A stretch of 57,589 nt of DNA from RGIG4034 sp045576455 (lineage in GTDB: Bacteria; Bacillota; Clostridia; Lachnospirales; Lachnospiraceae): positions 1 to 57,589 of the forward strand of contig JAZNGM010000009.1 in the NCBI GenBank assembly GCA_045576455.1, given 5' to 3'. Under the pieces are notes generated by a model. It saw only the letters and a program-made list of their open reading frames with translations. It ran no database searches and was not told the origin of the DNA. Within the stretch, counting starts at the first letter, position 1. Each line of letters begins with the position of its first letter. Shown here in pieces: positions 7,190 through 15,519 of this stretch. Made by a program: the position numbers and the translations under genes.

Positions 7190-7579
7190 ATGTCACGATG
7201 GGGTGATGATATTGATGAAGAACTTAAAAAGAATGAGAAGGTTAAAGCTAAATTTATGATCAGCTTTAAAAGTATGAACTATGTGGTCCGGCAAATTGAG
7301 GAGACGACAAAGGAATGGGATGACAAATACCCTAAGTTTGAATTACTTAAGATTTGGGCGAATGTATTGTTATTTTTCGTTGTGCTTTTTACTTTCACAT
7401 ACAATATCTTAATTGTAGTAACCGGTATTTTATTCATTTTTTACGGTTTTATTATTTTTCAGATTTTTGGTGTGTGGAGATCCTTTAAGTATTCAGGCAT
7501 ACAATATTGGCTCATGACGCTGGCGGGCATTGTTGCCGCGTTTGGTATAGGATGGGTATTACAGTCATTGATTTTCTAA
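7190..7579 (+). CDS. small membrane protein of unknown function
   Basis: A 129-residue protein. A charged cytoplasmic-looking N-terminus (1-52; DDIDEELKKNEKVK) is followed by a long hydrophobic stretch (about 55-98) that can hold two membrane helices, and a last helix at about 108-128. I do not recognise a family. An AGGAGGG ribosome binding site is 8-9 nt before the ATG. The gene has its own promoter and no terminator before tldD 61 bp downstream, so it may be co-transcribed with the TldD/TldE protease genes. Confidence 0.75.
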   Translation: MSRWGDDIDEELKKNEKVKAKFMISFKSMNYVVRQIEETTKEWDDKYPKFELLKIWANVLLFFVVLFTFTYNILIVVTGILFIFYGFIIFQIFGVWRSFKYSGIQYWLMTLAGIVAAFGIGWVLQSLIF

Positions 7580-7640
7580 TTAGTATTTTCTGATTAAGTA
7601 AGAAAATGATTAATAATATGTAATATTTAAGGAGAATTCT

Positions 7641-8978
7641 ATGTACATATTTCCTAAGGATTTATATACAGATGTAAGAATTGAAGAGATGTACGACTTA
7701 TGGATTAACTGGAAGAATAAAGAAATTGAGTCAGATTCCATGACAAAAGAGACCGGTGCAATCATAAGAGTATATGACGGAACAATGTGGTATAGCTGTA
7801 CCACGAATAATATTGATGAGATTCAAAAAGAGATTGATAATCTTGCGACCATAGCAACAAAAAATCCGGATGTTTACGAAGACCCGATGGTTAAGAATTT
7901 TGAAGTAAATAACGATACCGTGATTTGCTTTGATGGGGACAAGGATATTAGGAATATTACACGTGAACAGTGGCTTGCCCTGATGAATCATTATGTAGAT
8001 ACGTGTGTGGATGATACGATTGAAGAGATAAAGGCTACTTATGTCAATGTGGGTGCTTCCTATAAGAAAAAAAGCTTTTACTCCAGCAAGGGAGCAAGCA
8101 TAGTACAGGATTACCAGAAGGGTTATTTATCGGCATTCTATGAAATTACGGTTGATGGCGTTACGACTTCCGGCGGTAAGGGGTATTATGAAATGTTTTT
8201 TGACTGCCTGAAAGACAGGGGAGCAGAAATAGTTGCGGAAAGAGACCGTTTTCTTGATTTTGCAAGGAATGCAGTTCCTGTTGAACCGGGTGAATATACT
8301 TGTATTCTTTCACCTGTTACAACGTCCATGTTTGTCCATGAGAGCTTTGGACATAAGAGTGAAGCAGATTTTATGTTGAATGATAAGACCCTTCAAGATG
8401 AGTGGGTAATGGGTAAAGTAGTCGGCAGCGAACTGGTATCCATATGTGATAAGGGTAATCTTATGAATCATGGTTATGTGCCTTATGATGATGAAGGAAC
8501 GAAGGCAGGTGAAACATGGCTTATCAAAAACGGTAAGCTTACAGGAAGATTACATAATGCCAAATCAGCGGCGATACTTAATGAGCCGTTAACCGGAAGT
8601 GCAAGAGCCCAGAACTATTATCATGTTCCAATAGTAAGAATGACAAATACCTTTATGCAGGGCGGTGAAACAAAACCGGAAGAAATGATAGCTGAGGTTA
8701 AGGATGGCATATATGTCTATGATGTCACTTTTGGCACCGGACAGGCGACCTTTACCCTTAAGCCGTCTATTGCATACAGAATACGGGACGGTAAACTGTG
8801 TGAACCGGTTAGAATTAATGTCATTACGGGCAGCGTATTTGAAACCCTGTTTTTAATTGATGCGGTTGGTACGGATTACAAGTTATTTAATACTTTTACC
8901 TGTGGAAAAGGCAATCAGGGTGCCATGGTTTCTGCCGGTGGTCCGAGTATCCGTGTTAAAAAACTTATGGTAAATTAA
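7641..8978 (+). CDS. tldD: TldD-like metalloprotease subunit
   Basis: TldD/PmbA-family metalloprotease subunit. In the E. coli TldD/TldE heterodimer, TldD carries the zinc site and the complex degrades unfolded or modified peptides (for example in microcin B17 maturation and CcdA turnover). The HExxxH site is HESFGH at residues 233-238, inside FVHESFGHKSEADFML. A late YRIRDGKL and an FxTCGKGNQGAMVSAGGPS tail are typical of the family. At 445 residues the length is normal. AAGGAGA precedes the ATG. The partner gene follows 11 bp downstream, so the pair is expressed together. The physiological substrate here is unknown. Confidence 0.9.
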   Translation: MYIFPKDLYTDVRIEEMYDLWINWKNKEIESDSMTKETGAIIRVYDGTMWYSCTTNNIDEIQKEIDNLATIATKNPDVYEDPMVKNFEVNNDTVICFDGDKDIRNITREQWLALMNHYVDTCVDDTIEEIKATYVNVGASYKKKSFYSSKGASIVQDYQKGYLSAFYEITVDGVTTSGGKGYYEMFFDCLKDRGAEIVAERDRFLDFARNAVPVEPGEYTCILSPVTTSMFVHESFGHKSEADFMLNDKTLQDEWVMGKVVGSELVSICDKGNLMNHGYVPYDDEGTKAGETWLIKNGKLTGRLHNAKSAAILNEPLTGSARAQNYYHVPIVRMTNTFMQGGETKPEEMIAEVKDGIYVYDVTFGTGQATFTLKPSIAYRIRDGKLCEPVRINVITGSVFETLFLIDAVGTDYKLFNTFTCGKGNQGAMVSAGGPSIRVKKLMVN

Positions 8979-8989
8979 GGGGGATTCAG

Positions 8990-10201
8990 ATGAAAGAGAA
9001 ATATATATGTGTGAGTCAGAATTCCGTTGTGGAATATCAGGAAAGTAAACGTTACAATTTTAAAAAGTCTAATACAATTGAGCAATCTTTCAGAGTACAT
9101 AAGGACGGCATGGTAGGTGTCCATTATCAGGTCGGAAATATGAGTGACGAGGAAGGATATAAGCTGGCAGAAGAAAATCTCGTTAAGAATCGTCCGTATC
9201 CGTTTGAGCTTGAAACCGGTGTGCGGAGCAGAAATAAGGTGGAGCGGGAACTTACCGATAAGGAACTTATGGATATTGCGGATGAATGTGTAAAATATTT
9301 GCGGGATACATATCCTAGATTTATTTATACGGTTTCTTTTGAACAGAGTAAGGTAATGCGCAGAATTACGAATGATAAAGGTATGGATTATGACATGTCG
9401 GACTGTGCCGTTAATGTAAGTGTAATCTTTAAACATGTAGACAGTAAAGATATCCAAGATGGAAACTTCGGTTTCAGCCTCCGTGATTTTGATAAGAATG
9501 TATTCATAAAAATGGCAGATGATATCCTTGCCAATTATGAAAACGAGGTGGAACTGCCGGAAGAGATTATTATTGATGAGCAGTATTACGGTCTTATGTC
9601 AAAGCTTAACCAAAGCCTTGATGGTGAAAATTTGGCATTGGGAACTTCTCTGCTCAGCGGAAAAATCGGTGAGAAAGTATTTTCAGAGGATTTTACCCTG
9701 TCACATGATGTATCAGAGGAGGACTGTTGGTTTAATACCTTCTGGGATGGCGATGGATGCGTAAATGAAAATGACAAGGTTGTATTCATTGATAAAGGAG
9801 TAGTACTTCGTGGCTATGCTGATAAAAAAACGGCGAAAAAGTACGGTGTTGAGCATACAAAAACCGCTTATCATGATTTTGCGGATATTCCGGGAGCCGG
9901 TGCTACCCGTCTTGTTATAGAGCGGAGCACAAAGACAGTTAAAGAACTCCTTAACGGAAGATATTGTGTTATTCCTGTTATGTGTAGTGGCGGCGGTTTT
10001 AAGGAGAATGGGGATTATACCATGCCGGTACAGTGTTCCCTTTTATGTGATGGAGAGAAGATTTTAGGTAAGCTTCCGCCATTTACCATGGCAACCAATA
10101 TGTTTGACATGTTTGGTAAAGATTTTATCGGTGTAGGCTCTGACAAACCGATTTATAACGATAAGCAGATCCTTTTCAGGGTACAAAAACGTGATATTTA
10201 G
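8990..10201 (+). CDS. TldE/PmbA-like protease subunit
   Basis: Second subunit of the TldD/TldE pair. It shows the PmbA/TldE fold signatures (N-terminal YQESKRYNFKKS region, central NTFWDGDG and VVLRGYADKKTAKKYGVEHT, late VPVQCS) but has no HExxxH, as expected for the non-catalytic half that shapes the peptide tunnel. The start ATG has AAGGGGGA 5 nt upstream, inside the 11-bp gap after tldD. A promoter and terminator for the next unit follow after 60 bp, so the operon probably ends here. Confidence 0.85.
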   Translation: MKEKYICVSQNSVVEYQESKRYNFKKSNTIEQSFRVHKDGMVGVHYQVGNMSDEEGYKLAEENLVKNRPYPFELETGVRSRNKVERELTDKELMDIADECVKYLRDTYPRFIYTVSFEQSKVMRRITNDKGMDYDMSDCAVNVSVIFKHVDSKDIQDGNFGFSLRDFDKNVFIKMADDILANYENEVELPEEIIIDEQYYGLMSKLNQSLDGENLALGTSLLSGKIGEKVFSEDFTLSHDVSEEDCWFNTFWDGDGCVNENDKVVFIDKGVVLRGYADKKTAKKYGVEHTKTAYHDFADIPGAGATRLVIERSTKTVKELLNGRYCVIPVMCSGGGFKENGDYTMPVQCSLLCDGEKILGKLPPFTMATNMFDMFGKDFIGVGSDKPIYNDKQILFRVQKRDI

Positions 10202-10263
10202 TCAGTATAACAAAATATGGCGAAAACGTAGGGTAAACGGCTAGAATCGGATTCCGGCCGGCG

Positions 10264-10293
10264 TTGACTTTGTTTTATCGCAATTGATATAAT
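10264..10293 (+). promoter_or_regulatory. promoter upstream of the c-di-GMP gene
   Basis: TTGACT (10264-10269), 18-bp spacer, TATAAT (10288-10293). Transcription would start near 10300, about 22 nt before a complete terminator hairpin. Confidence 0.65.
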
Positions 10294-10321
10294 AAAGAAA
10301 AAACGACTTTTGCGTTAATAC

Positions 10322-10360
10322 AAGCTCCATGTCAGGCTTAGGTCGATATGGAGCTTTTTA
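10322..10360 (+). terminator. terminator hairpin in the leader of the REC-GGDEF-EAL gene
   Basis: AAGCTCCAT (10322-10330) and ATGGAGCTT (10348-10356) form a perfect 9-bp stem with a 17-nt loop, followed by TTT. It sits between the promoter (10264-10293) and the gene (10414), so it either attenuates the gene or ends a short RNA of about 60 nt. Confidence 0.65.
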
Positions 10361-10413
10361 ACATAATAGGGAAATGTTCAAAAAATACCTGCTTTTAATT
10401 AAAGGAGGCTAAC

Positions 10414-12621
10414 ATGACAAAAGATAATGCAAAGAAAAACATTTTGATAGCTGATGACAATTATACTAACAGGGTACTGTTAAAAAAGATATTTTCATCT
10501 GATTACAATGTTTTTGAAGCGGAAAACGGACAAGAGGCAATTGATATCATTGATAAGGAAGAGGTTTCGATATGTCTTCTGGATATTACCATGCCTATTT
10601 TAAACGGATACGATGTGTTAAAACATATAAGGGATACCAACAAAACGGCAGATATAGCTACTGTTGTTATTACGGCTAATGATGATACACAGAGCCAGAT
10701 TAAAGCATTGGATTTAGGCGCGGCTGATTTTGTAATTAAGCCTTTCAATACTACCAGTATCCAGAAGCGAATATCCAATCTGGTTGCAAGACAGGAATTA
10801 TACAGAATATCCCATGAAAATACTATATTGGAGATGAAGGTAAAGCAACAGGAAGAATTATTGCGTGTGTCTCATATAGATGATAAGTCGGGACTCTATA
10901 ATAAAAGTGCATTTTGCCATTATGCTGCTGAACGGATAAAAGGTGACAAGGATACCTTATATGCAATTTATCGTTTAGATATAGACCGGTTTAAGATTTA
11001 TAACGATATGTACGGAATTAAAGCCGGTGATAAATTGCTTAAAAAGGCCGGTGAAATTTTTAAGCGGCTTCCGGATACTGCCATTTGCGCCCGGATTGAA
11101 GCAGACCACTTTGTGATATGTGTGCCGCATCGGGATTTGGAAATTAATGAATTATATTATATGGTAAACAAGTGGCTAAAACAGATTGAAGGAGAGTATG
11201 AGTTTGAGTTAATCACAAGAGTAGGCGGCTATATGGTTACCGATCCTTATATTGATGTTGAACTCATGTGTGACAGGGCTCTTCTTGCGCTTCGATCTGT
11301 TAAAAATGATTATCATATTAATCATACATGGTACGATGATTCGATGCGTGCGGATTTAATAAAAGAGCAGGAAATTGTCAGTGAAATGCGTACGGCGCTT
11401 GATGAAGGCCAGTTTAAAATTTACATACAACCACAACATAATTACGGAACCGGCAAGATGTCGGGTGCAGAGGTGCTGGTACGCTGGATACATCCTAAAA
11501 AAGGAATAATATCACCGGCAGACTTTATACCGGTTTTCGAGCGGAACGGCTTTATCGTAAAAATGGATGAATATGTATGGGAACAGGCATGTATTTGCCT
11601 GAAACGCTGGAAGGACGAAGGAATATTAAAAACACCTATTTCCGTAAATATTTCACGTTATGATTTTAATAACCCATATATGTATGAAGTGTTGACAGGA
11701 CTCGTGGAAAAGTATGAGATTTCACCGAAGCTTTTACATCTTGAACTGACGGAATCTGCGTATATGTCTAGACCGGCTTTAATTATCAGTATGGTTGAAA
11801 GACTAAGAAAATACGGCTTTGAAATAGAGATGGATGATTTCGGCAGTGGTTATTCTTCCCTTAATACACTAAAAGATGTTGATGTTGATATGCTAAAGCT
11901 TGACATGAAGTTTATTGCCCAGAGTAATGATGTAAAAGGCGGTAAAATATTGAGCTCCGTAGTCCGTATGGCACATTGGTTAAGGATACCGGTGCTTGCT
12001 GAAGGAATTGAAACCAAGGAACAGGCAGATTATCTTAAGAGCATCGGATGTCTTTTGATGCAGGGATATTATTTTGCAAGACCAATGCCGGTAGAACAGT
12101 TTGAAGAAATATTACGGAATGATAACACGGCTAAAGCGGAGACGCATATAAGTGAAGAGGATGTATTACGTGTAAGCGATTTCATGGGCGGCTCCTCTCA
12201 GGCAATGTTATTCTTTAATAATTTCGTGGGTGGTATCCAAATTGTAGAATATGACGGCGTTAATGTTGAGGCAATCCAGACGAATGACAAGTTTTTTGAA
12301 GTGCTTAATATGGAAAGAACCCCACTGAATGAAAATATGCTTCATATTCAGACGAATCTGTATGAGGAATCCAAGGAAAAATTCATTCAGATGCTGGAGG
12401 ATGCTGAGAAATATGCAATAGCCGAAAAGGGGGAACTGCATGTTTTACCGTTAGAAGAGGGTAAAGAGGATATATGGATATCCATGGAAGTCAGATATCT
12501 TACGAAAACGGATGCCAAGAGAACCTATTATATTGCCATCAACAATATAACCGAGAAAAAGCGTCTGGAAGATGAGGTTGTTAAGTTAAGGCGGGCTGTG
12601 GAAGCAATGAAGAATGATTAA
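10414..12621 (+). CDS. response regulator with degenerate GGDEF and EAL domains (c-di-GMP phosphodiesterase)
   Basis: A 735-residue multidomain c-di-GMP protein. A receiver domain (about 8-125) has the acidic pair at 14-15 and phospho-acceptor D57 (LLDITMP). A GGDEF-like domain (about 155-300) reads RIEADHF in place of the active-site motif and should be inactive or regulatory. An EAL domain (about 325-565) has the signature as AEVLVRW and keeps the catalytic acids in ELTES, MDDFGSGYSS and KLDMKF and the late EGIETKEQ. A C-terminal, PAS-like region ends at about 720. It therefore most likely hydrolyses c-di-GMP under control of phosphorylation. No histidine kinase lies nearby. The RBS AAAGGAGG is 6 nt before the ATG. 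Confidence 0.9.
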   Translation: MTKDNAKKNILIADDNYTNRVLLKKIFSSDYNVFEAENGQEAIDIIDKEEVSICLLDITMPILNGYDVLKHIRDTNKTADIATVVITANDDTQSQIKALDLGAADFVIKPFNTTSIQKRISNLVARQELYRISHENTILEMKVKQQEELLRVSHIDDKSGLYNKSAFCHYAAERIKGDKDTLYAIYRLDIDRFKIYNDMYGIKAGDKLLKKAGEIFKRLPDTAICARIEADHFVICVPHRDLEINELYYMVNKWLKQIEGEYEFELITRVGGYMVTDPYIDVELMCDRALLALRSVKNDYHINHTWYDDSMRADLIKEQEIVSEMRTALDEGQFKIYIQPQHNYGTGKMSGAEVLVRWIHPKKGIISPADFIPVFERNGFIVKMDEYVWEQACICLKRWKDEGILKTPISVNISRYDFNNPYMYEVLTGLVEKYEISPKLLHLELTESAYMSRPALIISMVERLRKYGFEIEMDDFGSGYSSLNTLKDVDVDMLKLDMKFIAQSNDVKGGKILSSVVRMAHWLRIPVLAEGIETKEQADYLKSIGCLLMQGYYFARPMPVEQFEEILRNDNTAKAETHISEEDVLRVSDFMGGSSQAMLFFNNFVGGIQIVEYDGVNVEAIQTNDKFFEVLNMERTPLNENMLHIQTNLYEESKEKFIQMLEDAEKYAIAEKGELHVLPLEEGKEDIWISMEVRYLTKTDAKRTYYIAINNITEKKRLEDEVVKLRRAVEAMKND

Positions 12622-12651
12622 CAAAAGCAGTTAATAATATAATATTGAAAT

Positions 12652-12690
12652 AAGAAAAGATATGGTCATTTGGGATCATATCTTTTTCTT
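12652..12690. terminator. bidirectional terminator between the EAL gene and the glycosyltransferase
   Basis: AAGAAAAGATATG and CATATCTTTTTCTT form a nearly perfect A/T-flanked stem with the loop around GTCATTTGGGAT, with T-runs on both strands. It serves the two converging genes. Confidence 0.7.
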
Positions 12691-12702
12691 ATATTTTGTA
12701 TT

Positions 12703-13710
12703 CTATATTTTATAGTTTTCGTATTCTTCGGCAAGTTCTGTAAGACCTAAAGTACGGTATGTTTTTGCCAGTGCTTTAATCGGATAATCCGTACCATAAT
12801 GTATATTAAGGATAGGAGAGGCTTCAAAAGCCGCGTTATAATACCATATGGCAGCTTCGTTATAATCTTCTTTTCCGTAATAGTATTCGCCCAGATCATA
12901 GCAGATTTCAGAACACCCTTCGGTAGCAATCAGCTTTAAACCATATTTTAAAAGCATATCGGTATTATGGGTAAGAATTGCTATATGGGAAAGAACGCAA
13001 CAGGCTTCTTTAAACTGATTCGTATCCCGGGTAGTATCATTTACACTTTCTAAAAATACTTTTTCAGCGTCTAAGAAATCCGCTTTTTCACCGCATATAA
13101 ATAATTCACGTGCATATTGCGTGTGGAGACGGTCGGGAATGCGTACGCCGCTTGCATAATGCTTTAAGAAAATGCTGAAATCACGTGAACTGTGAAGGGA
13201 TTGCGGCATATGGGTTATGTCTATCTCACAGGTAATAACCTTTAAATCATCTGTAACGGGAACTGCTTCATGTACCGGTCCTTCAAATAAAAAATTCCGG
13301 CTGCGGCGATATAATTTTGGCCGGAGTTCTCTGTCAAAATTGTATACAGTGTTGTATGAAAGCTGATTTTTATAATACATTTGAACAATATCAGTATCTT
13401 TTTCTAAATTTTCCTTAAGCTCTAAAAATTTTTTGCGGTTGATTTCGTCCAGAAATTCATCGGCATCGGCACAATAGATATAATCTTTTGTTGCAAAGGA
13501 AAATGAGTAATTCCTTGCAGCTGAAAAGTCATCTATCCATTTAAAATGATGCACGTTATCTGTGTAGGATAAGGCAATTTCTACAGAATTATCCGTAGAA
13601 CCGGTATCTACAATAATTATTTCATCTACAATATCTTTAATGGAATCCAGGCATCTTTTTAAAACCTTTGCTTCATTTTTAATAATCATACAAACACTTA
13701 TCGTTATCAT
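12703..13710 (-). CDS. family 2 glycosyltransferase with C-terminal repeats
   Basis: GT-A fold glycosyltransferase of family 2: ISVCMIIKNEAKVLKRCLDSI at the start, DTGSTDNS (35-42) for nucleotide binding, and the DxD motif as CADADE (80-85), then FEGPVHEAV, typical of the SunS/TPR-linked subgroup. The second half (about 200-335) is helical and resembles tetratricopeptide repeats (YYYGKEDYNEAAIWYYNAAFEA). It has no membrane segment, so it is cytoplasmic and could glycosylate a protein or peptide. AAAAGGG precedes the ATG on the minus strand. It stands divergently from the chemoreceptor gene. The acceptor is unknown. Confidence 0.85.
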   Translation of the reverse strand: MITISVCMIIKNEAKVLKRCLDSIKDIVDEIIIVDTGSTDNSVEIALSYTDNVHHFKWIDDFSAARNYSFSFATKDYIYCADADEFLDEINRKKFLELKENLEKDTDIVQMYYKNQLSYNTVYNFDRELRPKLYRRSRNFLFEGPVHEAVPVTDDLKVITCEIDITHMPQSLHSSRDFSIFLKHYASGVRIPDRLHTQYARELFICGEKADFLDAEKVFLESVNDTTRDTNQFKEACCVLSHIAILTHNTDMLLKYGLKLIATEGCSEICYDLGEYYYGKEDYNEAAIWYYNAAFEASPILNIHYGTDYPIKALAKTYRTLGLTELAEEYENYKI

Positions 13711-13912
13711 AGAGAGTCCCTTTTCATATAGGTTTATATAAATATGTGTATATAAATTAAAATATAAAAAAACAAAAGATTTGTAAATAGTCAGTTATAT
13801 AACAATATATTAATAATTACATTAAAAATAATTGTAATATATTGACGATTGTTGTAAAATTAAATGATTAAATGTCAATGTATATTATGTTGATAGTTTC
13901 TGGAGGGATAAT

Positions 13913-15385
13913 ATGGAAAAGAAAAAAGTATCTGCTATGCAGAAAAGTAATCTTACGACATTGGGAGGCTACGGTGCCATAGGGCTTGTTTTGTTAGTGA
14001 CTTATTTCATTGAGTTGGCAAAAGGAAACAGAACTATCGGTTACATTGCTGTGTTTGCATTAATAGTAGCTATTCCGATTACATTATGTATTATGGCATA
14101 TGCTAAAAATAAAGAAAGCTTATATGTTAAGTATATTTTCTTAATCGGCTATATTGTGATGTATTTATTTGTTATTTTCACAACGGACCAGGCAGTAACC
14201 TTTGTATATATTATACCTGCATTTGTACTTGTAATACCTTATTGCGATATGATAATTGCATACAGCTTGTGCGGTCTTTCCGTGGCGGCAAATGCCGTTC
14301 AGATTGTGGTTAAGGCACTTGATACCGGTCTTGGCAAGGAAGAGGTAGTATTTGCTGAAATCCAGATAGCCATTCTTCTTGTCACAGGTGTTCTTGCGGC
14401 GATAGCAACAAGAATCAGTAAAGTGGTTAATGAAGCCAAGCTTAGCGAGATTAATGAAGAAAAAGAAAATACAACTAAAATGCTTAATAAGATTTTGGAA
14501 GTATCGGAAGGTATTACCAAGGATATCGTAGAAGTAAATGAAAAGATGTCCTACCTTGATATGTCAGTTGCTTCAACTAAGAATTCAATGGAAGATGTAT
14601 CTGCCGGAACGGTAGAGACTGCGGAATCCATTCAGGAACAGCTTCTTAAGACAGAAGAAATCGGTGAGTATATCGGAAGTGTTAAAAATGTATCGGCGAA
14701 AATTTCAGAAGATATTGCTGAAACAAGCAAATCACTTAGTGTTGGTACACAGAATATTGACTTGTTATTAGAGCAGGTTAATAATTCTGAAAAAGCGAGT
14801 GCTGATGTAGTTAAAAAAATGGATGAATTGCAGGAAAATACCAATCAGATGCATTCAATTGTGGATTTAATCAGCTCCGTCACATCACAGACAAGTCTTC
14901 TTGCTTTAAATGCCAGCATTGAAGCAGCACGAGCCGGTGAAGCGGGAAAAGGTTTTGCAGTAGTTGCTACGGAAATTTCAAATCTTGCGAAACAGACAAG
15001 TGATGCCACAGAAAGCATTACAAAATTAATATACAGTATTGCGGATTCCCTCAATGAAGTGGTATCAAGTATTTCACAGCTTGTTGAAAGTAATAAGGAG
15101 CAGAATGTTGCGGCAAACCAGACGGCGGAAAGCTTTACGGTAATTAAGAAAAACTCACAGAGTGTTAATGCATTATCTGCTGAACTTGAAAAGGTAACCG
15201 CAAACCTTGCTGTTGCAAATGAAGTAATTGTTGACAGAATTAATAATATTTCGGCAATTACGGAAGAGGTGTCTGCAAGAACGTCCGAAACATTTTCAGC
15301 CAGTGAAAAAGACAGCATAATTGTTAGCGAAGTAACCGAGCTTGTAAATGCATTAAATCTTAAAGCACAGGAACTTACGAAATAG
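13913..15385 (+). CDS. methyl-accepting chemotaxis protein with polytopic membrane sensor
   Basis: Chemoreceptor-type signalling protein of 490 residues. Instead of a periplasmic ligand domain it has about six membrane helices in residues 15-172 (7TM/MASE-like), no clear HAMP domain, and then the long coiled-coil signalling domain. The hairpin tip is SLLALNASIEAARAGEAGKGFAVVA (about 325-350), the part that contacts CheA/CheW. AT-rich DNA separates it from the divergent glycosyltransferase, and GGAGGG precedes the ATG. It suggests the cell is motile, as does the cheR gene later in the window. The signal sensed through the membrane segment is unknown. Confidence 0.9.
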   Translation: MEKKKVSAMQKSNLTTLGGYGAIGLVLLVTYFIELAKGNRTIGYIAVFALIVAIPITLCIMAYAKNKESLYVKYIFLIGYIVMYLFVIFTTDQAVTFVYIIPAFVLVIPYCDMIIAYSLCGLSVAANAVQIVVKALDTGLGKEEVVFAEIQIAILLVTGVLAAIATRISKVVNEAKLSEINEEKENTTKMLNKILEVSEGITKDIVEVNEKMSYLDMSVASTKNSMEDVSAGTVETAESIQEQLLKTEEIGEYIGSVKNVSAKISEDIAETSKSLSVGTQNIDLLLEQVNNSEKASADVVKKMDELQENTNQMHSIVDLISSVTSQTSLLALNASIEAARAGEAGKGFAVVATEISNLAKQTSDATESITKLIYSIADSLNEVVSSISQLVESNKEQNVAANQTAESFTVIKKNSQSVNALSAELEKVTANLAVANEVIVDRINNISAITEEVSARTSETFSASEKDSIIVSEVTELVNALNLKAQELTK

Positions 15386-15443
15386 AATCGGTGTTAAATA
15401 TTCATACATAATGACACGTTCGTAAAAACTTGTGTTTTGGGGT

Positions 15444-15472
15444 TTGACACGCTAAATATTTCAATTTATAAT
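15444..15472 (+). promoter_or_regulatory. alaS promoter
   Basis: Near-consensus TTGACA (15444-15449), 17-bp spacer, TATAAT (15467-15472). The predicted start near 15479 leaves a leader of about 40 nt, too short for a T-box riboswitch; I saw no T-box motif. Confidence 0.85.
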
Positions 15473-15519
15473 GTCATTGTTGTTTTGACGAAAATGTCAG
15501 AAAGTATGGAGGAAGTATC

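Noticed and set aside
8975..9457. 160-codon minus-strand ORF over the start of tldE
   Set aside because: It overlaps a well-supported tldE frame and lacks a start site or recognisable domain.
10294..10413. c-di-GMP riboswitch before the EAL gene
   Set aside because: The short hairpin leader lacks the two-helix GEMM core; only a terminator-like hairpin is present.
14845..15318. 157-codon antisense ORF opposite the chemoreceptor signalling domain
   Set aside because: The translation is an Ala/Ser/Leu-rich mirror of the coiled-coil codons, with no ribosome binding site or family motif.
15473..15519. T-box riboswitch before alaS
   Set aside because: The leader from the predicted start is only about 40 nt and lacks the conserved T-box sequence.
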